Shown: positions 1 to 6,146 of the stretch, piece after piece
Numbering within the stretch: position 1 is the stretch's first letter
How the letters are laid out: every line of letters begins with the position of its first letter
From: Armatimonadota bacterium
GTDB lineage: Bacteria > Armatimonadota > UBA5829
Direction of reading: 5' to 3'
NCBI GenBank assembly: GCA_023398345.1
Contig: JAEWSK010000057.1
Location: 1 to 14,043 of the forward strand
Length of the DNA stretch: 14,043 nucleotides
Program-made: the position numbers and the translations under genes
The notes under the pieces: model-generated
Databases searched by the model: none
What the model was told of the DNA's origin: nothing
The model's input: the letters and a program-made list of their open reading frames with translations, nothing else

Positions 1-1028
1 CCCATCGAACTGCGGAAAATCTCGATATATTTCTGCTTGCAAACTATGCCGATGAGGAGCGCGAGGTGCGAATATCCATCAGGTGCGACGGCTCGCCTCA
101 TATGCTCAATCTCGAAACTGGCGAGTGCACTGCGCTTCCAAATTGCACCCAGCAGGGCAATCGGACAATACTGCTTCATCGCTTTGATCGGTATGGATCA
201 CTTGTGATGGCGTTCAACAACGAGCCGGCATTTGCCGTTGCGCTCGCAATGGCCGAACAAGGACAAGAAATAGCTATATCAGACGAATGGGAGTTTGTGC
301 CGGAACAGCTAAATTGTCTAAGTTTGCCCATTTGGAACTTTAACACAGTTATACAGGCCGATGATGAACTGCAAGATTATACAGCTTCGTTTGATGTCGA
401 ATTTATACCGGAAAAACTTTTACTTGTCTTTCAAGAAAGCAAGAGCCTGCAAGTGGGCAAAAACGTCAAAATATCGGTAAATGACAGCGAAGTCACGCCG
501 ACAGGATCATGGACAGTCGATATAGCAATGAAGACATTCGATGTGTCTAGTTCTATACATGTAGGATTAAATTCAGTAAGAATGACCATTACGCAAGAGT
601 GTTCGGCAGAAAATCACGCGCAGACGCCTATAAAACCGAAATTGCTTGGGGCATTTTCAATTGGCGAAAACGGTTCTACGCTGCAAATGCCAAAAAAGTA
701 TATGCGCAGCGGTTCATGGACAGACCAGGGCTATCCGTATTACTCCGGCTCCGCCGCCTATCGACAAACTATATTTGTCCCCGAGTTCGCGCGCGGCCAA
801 AAGATCATACTGCGTGCTGATAGACCGGCGGACTCATTGGAGTTTGTCATAAACGGAAGGCTTGCCGGTCTTCGGGCATGGGCGCCATATGAAATTGACA
901 TTACTTCTTTTGTCGCACCCGGCCCCAACACAATCGAGCTTCGTATCACCAATAGCTTGGCAAATATTATGAAGTCCGAGCCGCGCCCGTCCGGTCTGCT
1001 CGGCGGCATACGCGCATTCCTCGCATAG
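1..1028 (+). CDS. Glycoside hydrolase, GH106/alpha-L-rhamnosidase-like, C-terminal part (5' truncated by window edge)
   Basis: The reading frame is open from base 3 to the stop at 1026-1028, so the gene begins left of the window; the GTG at 66 is internal, not a start. The first visible residues, including ENLDIFLLANYADEEREV followed by HMLNLETGE and GSLVMAF, match the end-of-catalytic-region pattern of large GH106-like glycosidases, where a 'DxYFLxN' strand is followed by a beta-sandwich. Two beta-rich modules follow. The last contains GSWTDQGYPYYSG, AYRQTIFVP and a terminal jelly-roll (INGRLAG, APYEIDIT, GPNTIELRITNS) typical of GH2-type sugar-binding domains. By family it would cleave plant or bacterial polysaccharide side chains, probably outside the cytoplasm. 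The catalytic residues and any signal peptide are outside the window, so substrate is unknown. The family call is by pattern recognition only; another rhamnosidase-like or GH2-like family remains possible. Confidence 0.75.
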   Translation, partial: HRTAENLDIFLLANYADEEREVRISIRCDGSPHMLNLETGECTALPNCTQQGNRTILLHRFDRYGSLVMAFNNEPAFAVALAMAEQGQEIAISDEWEFVPEQLNCLSLPIWNFNTVIQADDELQDYTASFDVEFIPEKLLLVFQESKSLQVGKNVKISVNDSEVTPTGSWTVDIAMKTFDVSSSIHVGLNSVRMTITQECSAENHAQTPIKPKLLGAFSIGENGSTLQMPKKYMRSGSWTDQGYPYYSGSAAYRQTIFVPEFARGQKIILRADRPADSLEFVINGRLAGLRAWAPYEIDITSFVAPGPNTIELRITNSLANIMKSEPRPSGLLGGIRAFLA

Positions 1029-1072
1029 TAACAACTCTCAAATTCGCATTTTCGTGCCTGATCGTCACATTG

Positions 1073-1103
1073 TTTACTCACTTTGCCCGCAGGGTAGTAA
1101 TAT
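1073..1103 (+). promoter_or_regulatory. Possible sigma-70-type promoter for the secreted protein gene
   Basis: A TAATAT at 1098-1103 matches the -10 consensus in five of six positions. A TTTACT at 1073-1078 matches -35 in four of six, but the 19-base spacer is long. A short hairpin (GAAAGC at 1109-1114, GCTTTC at 1120-1125) lies between it and the ribosome binding site and could form in the leader RNA. The whole 122-base gap 1029-1150 holds nothing else that I recognise. This is a weak prediction. Confidence 0.25.
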
Positions 1104-1136
1104 GCCGAGAAAGCGATTGGCTTTCGCGCATACTAT

Positions 1137-1144
1137 GGGGGTGA
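1137..1144 (+). promoter_or_regulatory. Ribosome binding site GGGGGTGA of the secreted protein gene
   Basis: GGGGGTGA lies six bases before the ATG at 1151 and equals the Shine-Dalgarno core GGAGGTGA with one A replaced by G, which can still wobble-pair with the anti-SD. The identical octamer precedes the gene starting at 2987 on the other strand. It supports the ATG at 1151. Confidence 0.6.
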
Positions 1145-1150
1145 CTAGTT

Positions 1151-2245
1151 ATGACGAAAAGGAACCGAGCAGCAGTTGCTCTTGCGACGGCGCTGGCACT
1201 GATGTTGGCAATATCGGCGGTTGCTTTTGCTGCATCGTGCCCAAGCGGGTCAAACCAATCGGGGATAGGTGCTGGAGTAACTCCATCAGCACAAGCCTCA
1301 TCTGTTTCAAACGACGCATGGATCTACACAAGTAAGTTCCAAACGTCAACTCCGAAGCTTACTGAAGGCTCTGTCCAGCTTAAGGCAATTAAAGGCGCAA
1401 AGCTGTCGAATGATCGTGCGGACGTCACTGCCCGGTTTAGATGGGACAACGCAAATTACGTTGTGCATGTGGTTTGCATGTATCCTATTTCGGGTCAGGA
1501 CTTCCCTGGACACGGCCCTGTGCAATTTATGCGACCAGTCCTCGGATCAACCGATCTCGGCACGCTCGGGCTGCCTGAAACGCATGCGCATGTGGCTGTC
1601 TATGGCAGGTCGTCGATCAGCCGAAACGGAAAGCTGTTGGTGGACAATCAGCCGACCGTCGTACTTGTGACAAAAGCTATCCACAACAGCGATCAGCAGT
1701 TGCAATCTTCACCAAATGAAGATCGAAATGAGATACAGTTGATCGTTCCTGGACCACTTGATGGGCAAAAGTTCGTCAAACCATTCCCGAACGGCTACTT
1801 CTACATCTACTGGCCGGATGTGAAATTGACGATGAGCAGCAAAATGAAACCGACACCTATGATGTCGACAAGCCCGTCAAAAATCGGCAGAGGCCCGGCA
1901 TTGCCGAAAGTCGGCACACAGACAGCGCGCGGTTCAATCAACATATCTTTGACCAACACAGGAATAAAAAAGAGTGTCGGTCGAATACCCAGCGGGCTTT
2001 ACAACGTCACCGTCACAAACAACTCATCCAGGCGGCGAGGGCTGGTGATGAGCGGTGCTGACTTGTGCTGCACATTCTACACAAGATTTTCTAAGCTCAT
2101 ACCCGTTGGCGGAACACAGACATTCAGATGGTATTTCGCACCGGGAAAGACACAAATAAGAGACTTTTTGAGTGGATACAAAACGAGGACTTCTTATACC
2201 GACGTGAAATACGGCAAACACTCTTCGTCAATAGTATTCGAGTAG
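1151..2245 (+). CDS. Secreted protein of unknown function with C-terminal beta-sandwich
   Basis: A 364-residue protein that I do not recognise. It begins with a clear signal peptide: basic MTKRNR, a hydrophobic stretch at residues 7-26, and an AFA cleavage site near residue 27. Cys30 follows AAS, so a lipoprotein site is conceivable, but the -3 residue is a poor lipobox match. Residues 55-230 look like a beta-rich region with a His-containing segment (THAHVAVYG, 144-152) and a WPDVKLTM strand near 221-228. A linker rich in Pro, Ser and Thr (232-258) leads to a second beta-sandwich-like region at 260-364, including IPSGLYNVTVTNNS, an adjacent Cys pair at 306-307, and VGGTQTFRWYF. That last part resembles a cupredoxin-type fold without an obvious copper-ligand set. 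The gene stands alone between its own leader and a strong terminator. Export out of the cytoplasm is well supported; everything else is inference. Confidence 0.85.
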   Translation: MTKRNRAAVALATALALMLAISAVAFAASCPSGSNQSGIGAGVTPSAQASSVSNDAWIYTSKFQTSTPKLTEGSVQLKAIKGAKLSNDRADVTARFRWDNANYVVHVVCMYPISGQDFPGHGPVQFMRPVLGSTDLGTLGLPETHAHVAVYGRSSISRNGKLLVDNQPTVVLVTKAIHNSDQQLQSSPNEDRNEIQLIVPGPLDGQKFVKPFPNGYFYIYWPDVKLTMSSKMKPTPMMSTSPSKIGRGPALPKVGTQTARGSINISLTNTGIKKSVGRIPSGLYNVTVTNNSSRRRGLVMSGADLCCTFYTRFSKLIPVGGTQTFRWYFAPGKTQIRDFLSGYKTRTSYTDVKYGKHSSSIVFE

Positions 2246-2267
2246 CAAAAAACTCATAGCATAAAGA

Positions 2268-2315
2268 AAGAGATCTGCTTTTCATTGCCATACAAAAGCA
2301 GATCTCTTCTTTTTT
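2268..2315 (+). terminator. Rho-independent terminator between convergent genes, probably bidirectional
   Basis: A perfect 15-bp inverted repeat (AAGAGATCTGCTTTT at 2268-2282, its complement at 2294-2308) encloses an 11-base loop and is followed on the plus strand by a T-run at 2310-2315. It lies 22 bases after the stop of the plus-strand gene. On the minus strand the same stem comes directly after the stop codon of the last flagellar gene and is followed by a weaker, interrupted T-rich tract, the complement of about 2245-2267. It therefore plausibly ends both transcripts. The minus-strand stop TAA (2316-2314) lies inside the plus-strand T-run. Confidence 0.88.
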
Positions 2316-2748
2316 ATATACTTGGGCTGATGCTGCGAAGACCGCGCAAGAGTTCGACCTCGCCGGTGGTGAGACCGAACTGACGGGCGGCATCTACTGC
2401 CGACTCATTGGAATCGATTATATCGCATGAATTTGGCGCAAACGTCAGAGAGGCCGATTCTATGGGCGATGTCGGACATGGTGTCGGAACAGATATTGTT
2501 TGCATTGCCGCGATGCGATGCTCGGCTTCGGCAAGCGCCAGTTCGATTCTTGAAACGCACTCGTCGGCAGCAGCCTGAAGATCGCTCATCATACGCGCCG
2601 CGCTATCTTCGAGCACTTTCAAATCGGTCGGTGAAAGCGGCATTTCTTTATTGTGCGAGACTTTCCCGGCCTTAAGCATCCATTTTATGCCGACAAACGC
2701 CGCGTATCCCATCCCAATCAGAGTCAGTATCGAAAATAATATCTCCAT
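2314..2748 (-). CDS. Membrane-anchored coiled-coil protein, DUF2802/SwrB-like, last gene of flagellar operon
   Basis: A 144-residue protein with one N-terminal transmembrane helix (residues 3-24), a helical, probably coiled-coil region at about 40-82 (TDLKVLEDSAARMMSDLQAA and onward), a Pro/Ser-rich linker at 87-100, and a short C-terminal helix-turn-helix-like segment (AVDAARQFGLTTGEVELLRG, 117-136). The combination of N-terminal anchor, coiled coil and a tail of the form A-x2-x-x-G-L-x-x-G-E-x-E-L resembles DUF2802/DUF6115-type proteins found in flagellar loci. These include SwrB of Bacillus subtilis, encoded just downstream of sigD, which promotes assembly of the basal body and export gate. 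The position directly downstream of fliA agrees. The ATG at 2748 has AGGTGAT immediately before it and lies five bases after the previous stop. The family assignment is inference; membrane anchoring and operon membership are well supported. Confidence 0.8.
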   Translation of the reverse strand: MEILFSILTLIGMGYAAFVGIKWMLKAGKVSHNKEMPLSPTDLKVLEDSAARMMSDLQAAADECVSRIELALAEAEHRIAAMQTISVPTPCPTSPIESASLTFAPNSCDIIDSNESAVDAARQFGLTTGEVELLRGLRSISPSI

Positions 2749-2753
2749 ATCAC

Positions 2754-2987
2754 CTACACCATTACATCCAGACCATTGTCGTCGTTAAAATCATCGGACT
2801 CATCCGAGTCCTGAAAATGAGCATGGCGCTCCATCTGTCTGCGCCTGCGTTCGCGCTCTTGCAAAAGCCTCGACCTGCGAAGGCTATCCGCACCATCCAC
2901 CTTAATTGGCTGTATGGGATTTGCGAATGTCTCGGCATCCGACGACCTCGCAGTCGAACCGGCCAAGTTCGTGATGTCAGTCCCCAT
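2754..2987 (-). CDS. Small arginine-rich, acidic-tailed hypothetical protein downstream of fliA
   Basis: A 77-residue protein if translation starts at the ATG at 2987, which has GGGGGTGA five bases upstream. A TTG at 3026 in the same frame would add 13 residues but lacks a better ribosome site. I do not recognise a family. The N-terminal half (GTDITNLAGSTARSS, then NPIQPIKVDG) looks disordered. A strongly basic, probably helical patch follows (LLQERERRRRQMERH, about residues 40-55), then an acidic tail (DSDESDDFNDDNG). No membrane segment, signal peptide or FlgM-like C-terminal motif is visible. It lies in the flagellar operon between fliA and the membrane-anchored coiled-coil protein, five bases before the latter, so a role in flagellar assembly or its regulation is likely by context only. 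The charge pattern suggests binding to a protein partner or RNA. Confidence 0.7.
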   Translation of the reverse strand: MGTDITNLAGSTARSSDAETFANPIQPIKVDGADSLRRSRLLQERERRRRQMERHAHFQDSDESDDFNDDNGLDVMV

Positions 2988-2992
2988 AGACT

Positions 2993-3000
2993 TCACCCCC
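2993..3000 (-). promoter_or_regulatory. Ribosome binding site GGGGGTGA deciding the start at 2987
   Basis: Read on the minus strand, GGGGGTGA lies five bases before the ATG at 2987 and resembles GGAGGTGA with a G for A. It favours this ATG over the upstream in-frame TTG at 3026. Confidence 0.65.
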
Positions 3001-3030
3001 GATCTCGCTGTAAGAAACCAAGGCAAAACT

Positions 3031-3090
3031 CAATCGCAAAAAGTCAAAAAAACTATTTCTGGCTTCTCTACTTTATGACTTTCACGATTG
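3031..3090 (-). repeat. Imperfect inverted repeat in the fliA downstream gap
   Basis: Two arms can pair: CAATCG at 3031-3036 with CGATTG at 3085-3090, and AAAGTC at 3040-3045 with GACTTT at 3077-3082, separated by a 3/2-base internal loop and a 31-base A/T-rich apical loop. On the minus strand a run of seven T lies inside the apical loop rather than after the stem, so this is not a standard terminator. It fills most of the gap between fliA and the next gene (2988-3105) and could be a processing or translation-control structure, or chance in A/T-rich DNA. Confidence 0.3.
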
Positions 3091-3105
3091 CATTTTCCAT
3101 TTTTT

Positions 3106-3867
3106 CTATGCCACGAGAGCGTATGAAAGCGAGGTGCGGGATAATTTGGCAAATAGCGATAGTATCGCCTTTGTATGTATTTGGCAGACACGTGACTCCG
3201 TCACGCCCAGCACCGCCGCAATCTCTTTCTGGGTCAGATTATCATAATAGTAAAGCGCAACAACAGTGCGCTCGCGCTCGGAAAGTTCTTCTATAGCCCG
3301 TCCAAGATGCCTTTTTTGATCCGCCCGTTCTGCTCTGGATGCCGGGTCGTTTTCACTGTTGTCGTCGCTAAGCGCGCAGACGTCTCCTCCGGTGGCGATT
3401 ACTTCGTCCAATGAAAGCAGCGCCGACTGCCCCACGTCCATCAGCATCTTTTCAAGTTCGCCTACTGAAATATCGAGATAGTCCGCAACTTCGGCATCGT
3501 TTGGAGAGCGTCCGAAGCGCATTTCAAGACATGCATAAGCATCCCGCAACTGTGTCTCGCGCTTGCGAACCGACCGTGGAGTCCAGTCGAGTTGACGAAT
3601 AACATCAATGACCTCGCCACGAATTCGACATAGAGCATAGGTCTCAAACTTTACGTTGCGGTCTATGTCATATTTTTCAATAGCATCGATTAGACCGATA
3701 ACTGCATGTCCAAGCAGATCCTCATAGCCAAGAGCACCGGATGGGTTGAGGTTAAGCCTATCGACCGCATATTTGGCAAGATAGGCATACTCAGATATAA
3801 GCTGCTCCCTGGCTTGCTCACTGCCATTGTTCTTTAGATCACGCCATAACTTAGTCCGTAGATCCAT
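3106..3867 (-). CDS. fliA: RNA polymerase sigma-28 factor for flagellar and motility genes (FliA/SigD/WhiG family)
   Basis: A 253-residue sigma factor of usual length for the family. Region 2 spans about residues 27-92, with YEDLLGHAVIGLIDAIEKYD (48-67) and FETYALCRIRGEVIDVIRQL (74-93). The sigma-28 hallmark DWTPRSVR is at 94-101. Region 3 covers about 103-158, and region 4 about 190-240, with a helix-turn-helix at 212-231 (TQKEIAAVLGVTESRVCQIH). Region 1.1 is absent, as expected for this group. It directs RNA polymerase to late flagellar promoters such as flagellin and motor genes, and is usually held inactive by FlgM until the hook-basal body is complete; no flgM is visible here. The ATG at 3867 lies 12 bases after the preceding stop, with GGAGGAG and AGAGG upstream. 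It sits at the end of the export-gate operon after flhF-flhG, as in Bacillus and many other bacteria. Confidence 0.97.
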   Translation of the reverse strand: MDLRTKLWRDLKNNGSEQAREQLISEYAYLAKYAVDRLNLNPSGALGYEDLLGHAVIGLIDAIEKYDIDRNVKFETYALCRIRGEVIDVIRQLDWTPRSVRKRETQLRDAYACLEMRFGRSPNDAEVADYLDISVGELEKMLMDVGQSALLSLDEVIATGGDVCALSDDNSENDPASRAERADQKRHLGRAIEELSERERTVVALYYYDNLTQKEIAAVLGVTESRVCQIHTKAILSLFAKLSRTSLSYALVA

Positions 3868-3879
3868 AGCTTATCGCCT

Positions 3880-4155
3880 CTACTCCTCCGCTCCCGCCGC
3901 GCACTTATTGCCGCTATTTTCACCGGCAGATTGCGCAGTTCCGGGTTCAGGAGCGCGTTGCATTCCTTCGACGCTCATTGACAATATTCCGGCCAGCCAA
4001 TTTATCACTATCCAAGAGATGCTAAATGTCACAAATGCCTTGCCCACCGCCCAGATCAGCTCTTCGCCGACTGCCAGCGATTGAACGCAGACAACTAAAA
4101 ACACCGCGAGACTCAAAAACAAACTGATTGTCTTCAATACTGCTTTGAGCGGCAT
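3880..4155 (-). CDS. Small two-helix membrane protein between flhG and fliA
   Basis: A 91-residue protein with two predicted transmembrane helices, about residues 9-29 (ISLFLSLAVFLVVCVQSLAV) and 38-58 (GKAFVTFSISWIVINWLAG). A polar, probably cytoplasmic C-terminal tail from about residue 62 is rich in Gly, Ala, Ser and Glu. It begins at ATG 4155, six bases after the flhG stop, with a G-rich stretch further upstream, and ends 12 bases before fliA. I do not recognise a family. The spacing makes it part of the flagellar transcript. The slot between flhG and fliA often holds chemotaxis genes in Firmicutes, but this protein does not resemble CheW, CheC or CheD. Context suggests an accessory role at the flagellar base or with FlhF/FlhG; this is inference. 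Confidence 0.75.
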   Translation of the reverse strand: MPLKAVLKTISLFLSLAVFLVVCVQSLAVGEELIWAVGKAFVTFSISWIVINWLAGILSMSVEGMQRAPEPGTAQSAGENSGNKCAAGAEE

Positions 4156-4161
4156 GTCAGA

Positions 4162-5025
4162 CTAAACCCCCGCCGTCCCTACGGCCAACTGCAAATTTTC
4201 ATGCCTGCGCGCCCTATCAGAAACCTTTATGGCGATTCTTCGCAACCACGATGCCGCCGGGGCATGTGATGCAGTTACGGCGAGCGGGCGCTGACGCTGT
4301 ATTGCACGCCCGACCGACGAGTCATAGGGCACATATTCATATCGAGCAAAACTTCTAGCCAAAAACCGTCGACAAATGCCGTCCAGCCCATCGGCCACGG
4401 CCCCTGCCTGCGCAGGATTTGCGCAGCAGTTGGCAACAAGAGTGATCTGAGACTCAGGCACAGTGGACATCAACACTTTTATTGCCGCGTATGTGTCTGT
4501 TATCGACGTAGGCTCAGGCGTTGTGACCATAATCACCTCATCGGCCAATGTGAGCAGCGATACAATCGTGTCATCGATGCCCGGCGCGGTGTCTATTACT
4601 ATGATGTCGCCGTCATTTGCTGACCCTATTATTGCGTTCAATACTTCGCGGCTGTCGGGGCCATTTATATTTGCCAAAGCTTCCAGGCCGGAACCGGACG
4701 AAAGAAGTTTTACTCCTTCTGCGCACTCGACCCAGGCATCTTCAATATCGACGCTGCCGTCAAGAACATGCTCAAGATTGTGCGTCGGCGCTACGCCTAG
4801 CAGCACTTCAGCGTTAGACAGCCCAAAATCGGCGTCAACCAATCGAACACTGCGACCTGATCTTGCAAGCAGCACGGCAAGATTAACCGCCACACTCGTC
4901 TTGCCCACCCCACCCTTGCCGCTGGTTACGGCAATTGTGTAGACTTTCGGCGCGCGTGACTTATAGCGGCTGAATGTGGTTCGGTCTCGAACCAAGCTTC
5001 TCAAAACTTCGGCTTGGTCGATCAC
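4162..5025 (-). CDS. flhG: Flagellar number regulator FlhG (FleN/YlxH), MinD/ParA-type ATPase
   Basis: A 287-residue P-loop ATPase of the MinD/SIMIBI class. The N-terminus carries DQAEVLR (residues 3-9), matching the conserved DQAxxLR peptide through which FlhG stimulates the GTPase activity of FlhF. The deviant Walker A SGKGGVGKT is at 35-43, with a switch I-like DADFGLSN at 64-71, Walker B/switch II IDTAPG at 144-149, and EPTSITDTYAAIKVL at 171-185. The family limits flagellar number or pattern together with FlhF at the membrane and contacts switch proteins. The start is GTG at 5025, overlapping the flhF stop by four bases (GTGA), with a good GGAGGTG ribosome site upstream inside flhF. The C-terminal arginine-rich stretch (RRIAIKVSDRARR) resembles an amphipathic membrane-targeting region, as in MinD, but this is not certain. 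Confidence 0.95.
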   Translation of the reverse strand: MIDQAEVLRSLVRDRTTFSRYKSRAPKVYTIAVTSGKGGVGKTSVAVNLAVLLARSGRSVRLVDADFGLSNAEVLLGVAPTHNLEHVLDGSVDIEDAWVECAEGVKLLSSGSGLEALANINGPDSREVLNAIIGSANDGDIIVIDTAPGIDDTIVSLLTLADEVIMVTTPEPTSITDTYAAIKVLMSTVPESQITLVANCCANPAQAGAVADGLDGICRRFLARSFARYEYVPYDSSVGRAIQRQRPLAVTASHAPAASWLRRIAIKVSDRARRHENLQLAVGTAGV

Positions 5026-6146
5026 TGCCCCACCTCCGTCACAAAACGAGCAATTACACCCGCGTCGGCAAATTCAATATCTTGAGGCACGTTCTGTCCG
5101 GCGGTCAAGCATGAAATACCGAGTCCGGTTTTTATCGGCAGATTGACTAAAGCGCCGCAGTCGAAAGACTCATCGAGCTTGGTTACAACAAGACCGGTCG
5201 GCGAGAGCGCCGAAAATTTCTCTATAACTTCTCTTTGAATGCTGACTCCTAAAGAGGCTGCGACGCAAAGATAAGTGTCTGTAGGACATGCGGCCCCGAC
5301 GAAGTCTCTAAGCTCCGTCAAATGATCCACGCTGCGCTGGCTACGCCCTACTGTGTCGATCAAAACAACGTCTTTGTCGCGATGTTTTTCGACGCCGGAT
5401 GCAACTTCATCGGGTGACATTGCAATCTCAAGTGGCAATCCCATAATTCGAGCATAAGTGCGAAGCTGTTCGACCGCGCCGATCCTATACGTATCGGCAG
5501 TAACTAACGCGACTTTCTTCCCTTGTTCCAAAGCAAAGCGAGCGGCGAGCTTGGCAAGGGTTGTCGTTTTACCGACTCCAGTCGGACCGACAAGCGCAAT
5601 CACGCGGTGGCCGTCGAGAGTCGGCGGAGCAACAAACGCCTGCATTTTTGCAGCAAGCGCTGATGCAAGTTCCATTGGATTATCAATGGCGGCTAAATCA
5701 GCAAGCACACCGCGCACAATATCTTCATCGACGCCCAACCGCTCAAGTAGAGGCGTCGACAATGAAGAAGTATCTCCACGCGAGGAAAGCAGCCTCTCTA
5801 CGACGACTTCAAGATTTTTCAGATCAGACTTGAGCTGCCTAATGTCCGTATCGGGGTTTGCAACGGCCGTATTTGTCGCACATGCGCTTGTTGCCATGCT
5901 TGCATAGGCTTTGACGGCAGTGGGAGCCGCCGCGGGCATCGCCACGACTTGCTCTTGTTTTGGCACCTGAGGGACAGAGTCGTCTATGGCGGCCATCAAC
6001 TCCACGCGAGCACCGCCGCCCAGACCCAACACGCCTCCGGACTTAACATGCTTACAGTTTAATACCACAGCCTCTTCACCCAACTCAGCACGAGCCAGCG
6101 CAAGAGCTTCCTGCATAGTCGCAGCTTCAAAAGTCTTAATTCGCAT
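5022..6146 (-). CDS. flhF: Flagellar biosynthesis SRP-type GTPase FlhF
   Basis: A 374-residue protein with the three-part FlhF layout. A basic N-terminal B domain (MRIKTFEAATMQEALALARA, 1-20) is followed by a low-conservation, Ala/Val/Pro-rich linker at about 57-100, an N domain at about 100-175, and the G domain. GTPase motifs are GPTGVGKTTTLAKLA (G1, 187-201), DTYRIGAVEQL (218-228), DTVGRSQRS (G3, 264-272) and TKLDE (G4, 322-326). G3 has Val where Ffh, FtsY and many FlhF proteins have Ala (DTAGR). FlhF recruits early basal-body components and sets the flagellar site, usually the pole when paired with FlhG. The ATG at 6146 overlaps the 3' end of flhA by 11 bases, and the stop overlaps flhG, so the three are translationally coupled. 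Confidence 0.96.
   Translation of the reverse strand: MRIKTFEAATMQEALALARAELGEEAVVLNCKHVKSGGVLGLGGGARVELMAAIDDSVPQVPKQEQVVAMPAAAPTAVKAYASMATSACATNTAVANPDTDIRQLKSDLKNLEVVVERLLSSRGDTSSLSTPLLERLGVDEDIVRGVLADLAAIDNPMELASALAAKMQAFVAPPTLDGHRVIALVGPTGVGKTTTLAKLAARFALEQGKKVALVTADTYRIGAVEQLRTYARIMGLPLEIAMSPDEVASGVEKHRDKDVVLIDTVGRSQRSVDHLTELRDFVGAACPTDTYLCVAASLGVSIQREVIEKFSALSPTGLVVTKLDESFDCGALVNLPIKTGLGISCLTAGQNVPQDIEFADAGVIARFVTEVGQ

Noticed and set aside
1106..1113. GCCGAGAA-like -10 element before the secreted protein gene, which would put it in the flagellar regulon
   Set aside because: The TAAA -35 element is absent at the 15-base distance, so sigma-28 control is not supported.
1029..1150. Possible cyclic-di-GMP or other riboswitch upstream of the secreted protein gene
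   Set aside because: Only a 6-bp hairpin is present; the conserved bases and tetraloop-receptor pattern of known classes are not seen.
2754..2987. Possible FlgM anti-sigma factor because of size and link to fliA
   Set aside because: The C-terminal helices and motif by which FlgM binds sigma-28 are not visible; the tail is acidic and apparently disordered.
4463..4942. 159-codon plus-strand open frame opposite flhG
   Set aside because: It is Ser/Thr/Pro-rich low-complexity translation typical of an antisense frame, lying over conserved ATPase motifs of flhG.
5132..5139. Exact GCCGATAA (sigma-28 -10 element) on the minus strand
   Set aside because: It lies inside flhF codons for the segment LPIKTG, and no TAAA-like -35 element stands 15 bases upstream; the match is explained by coding sequence.
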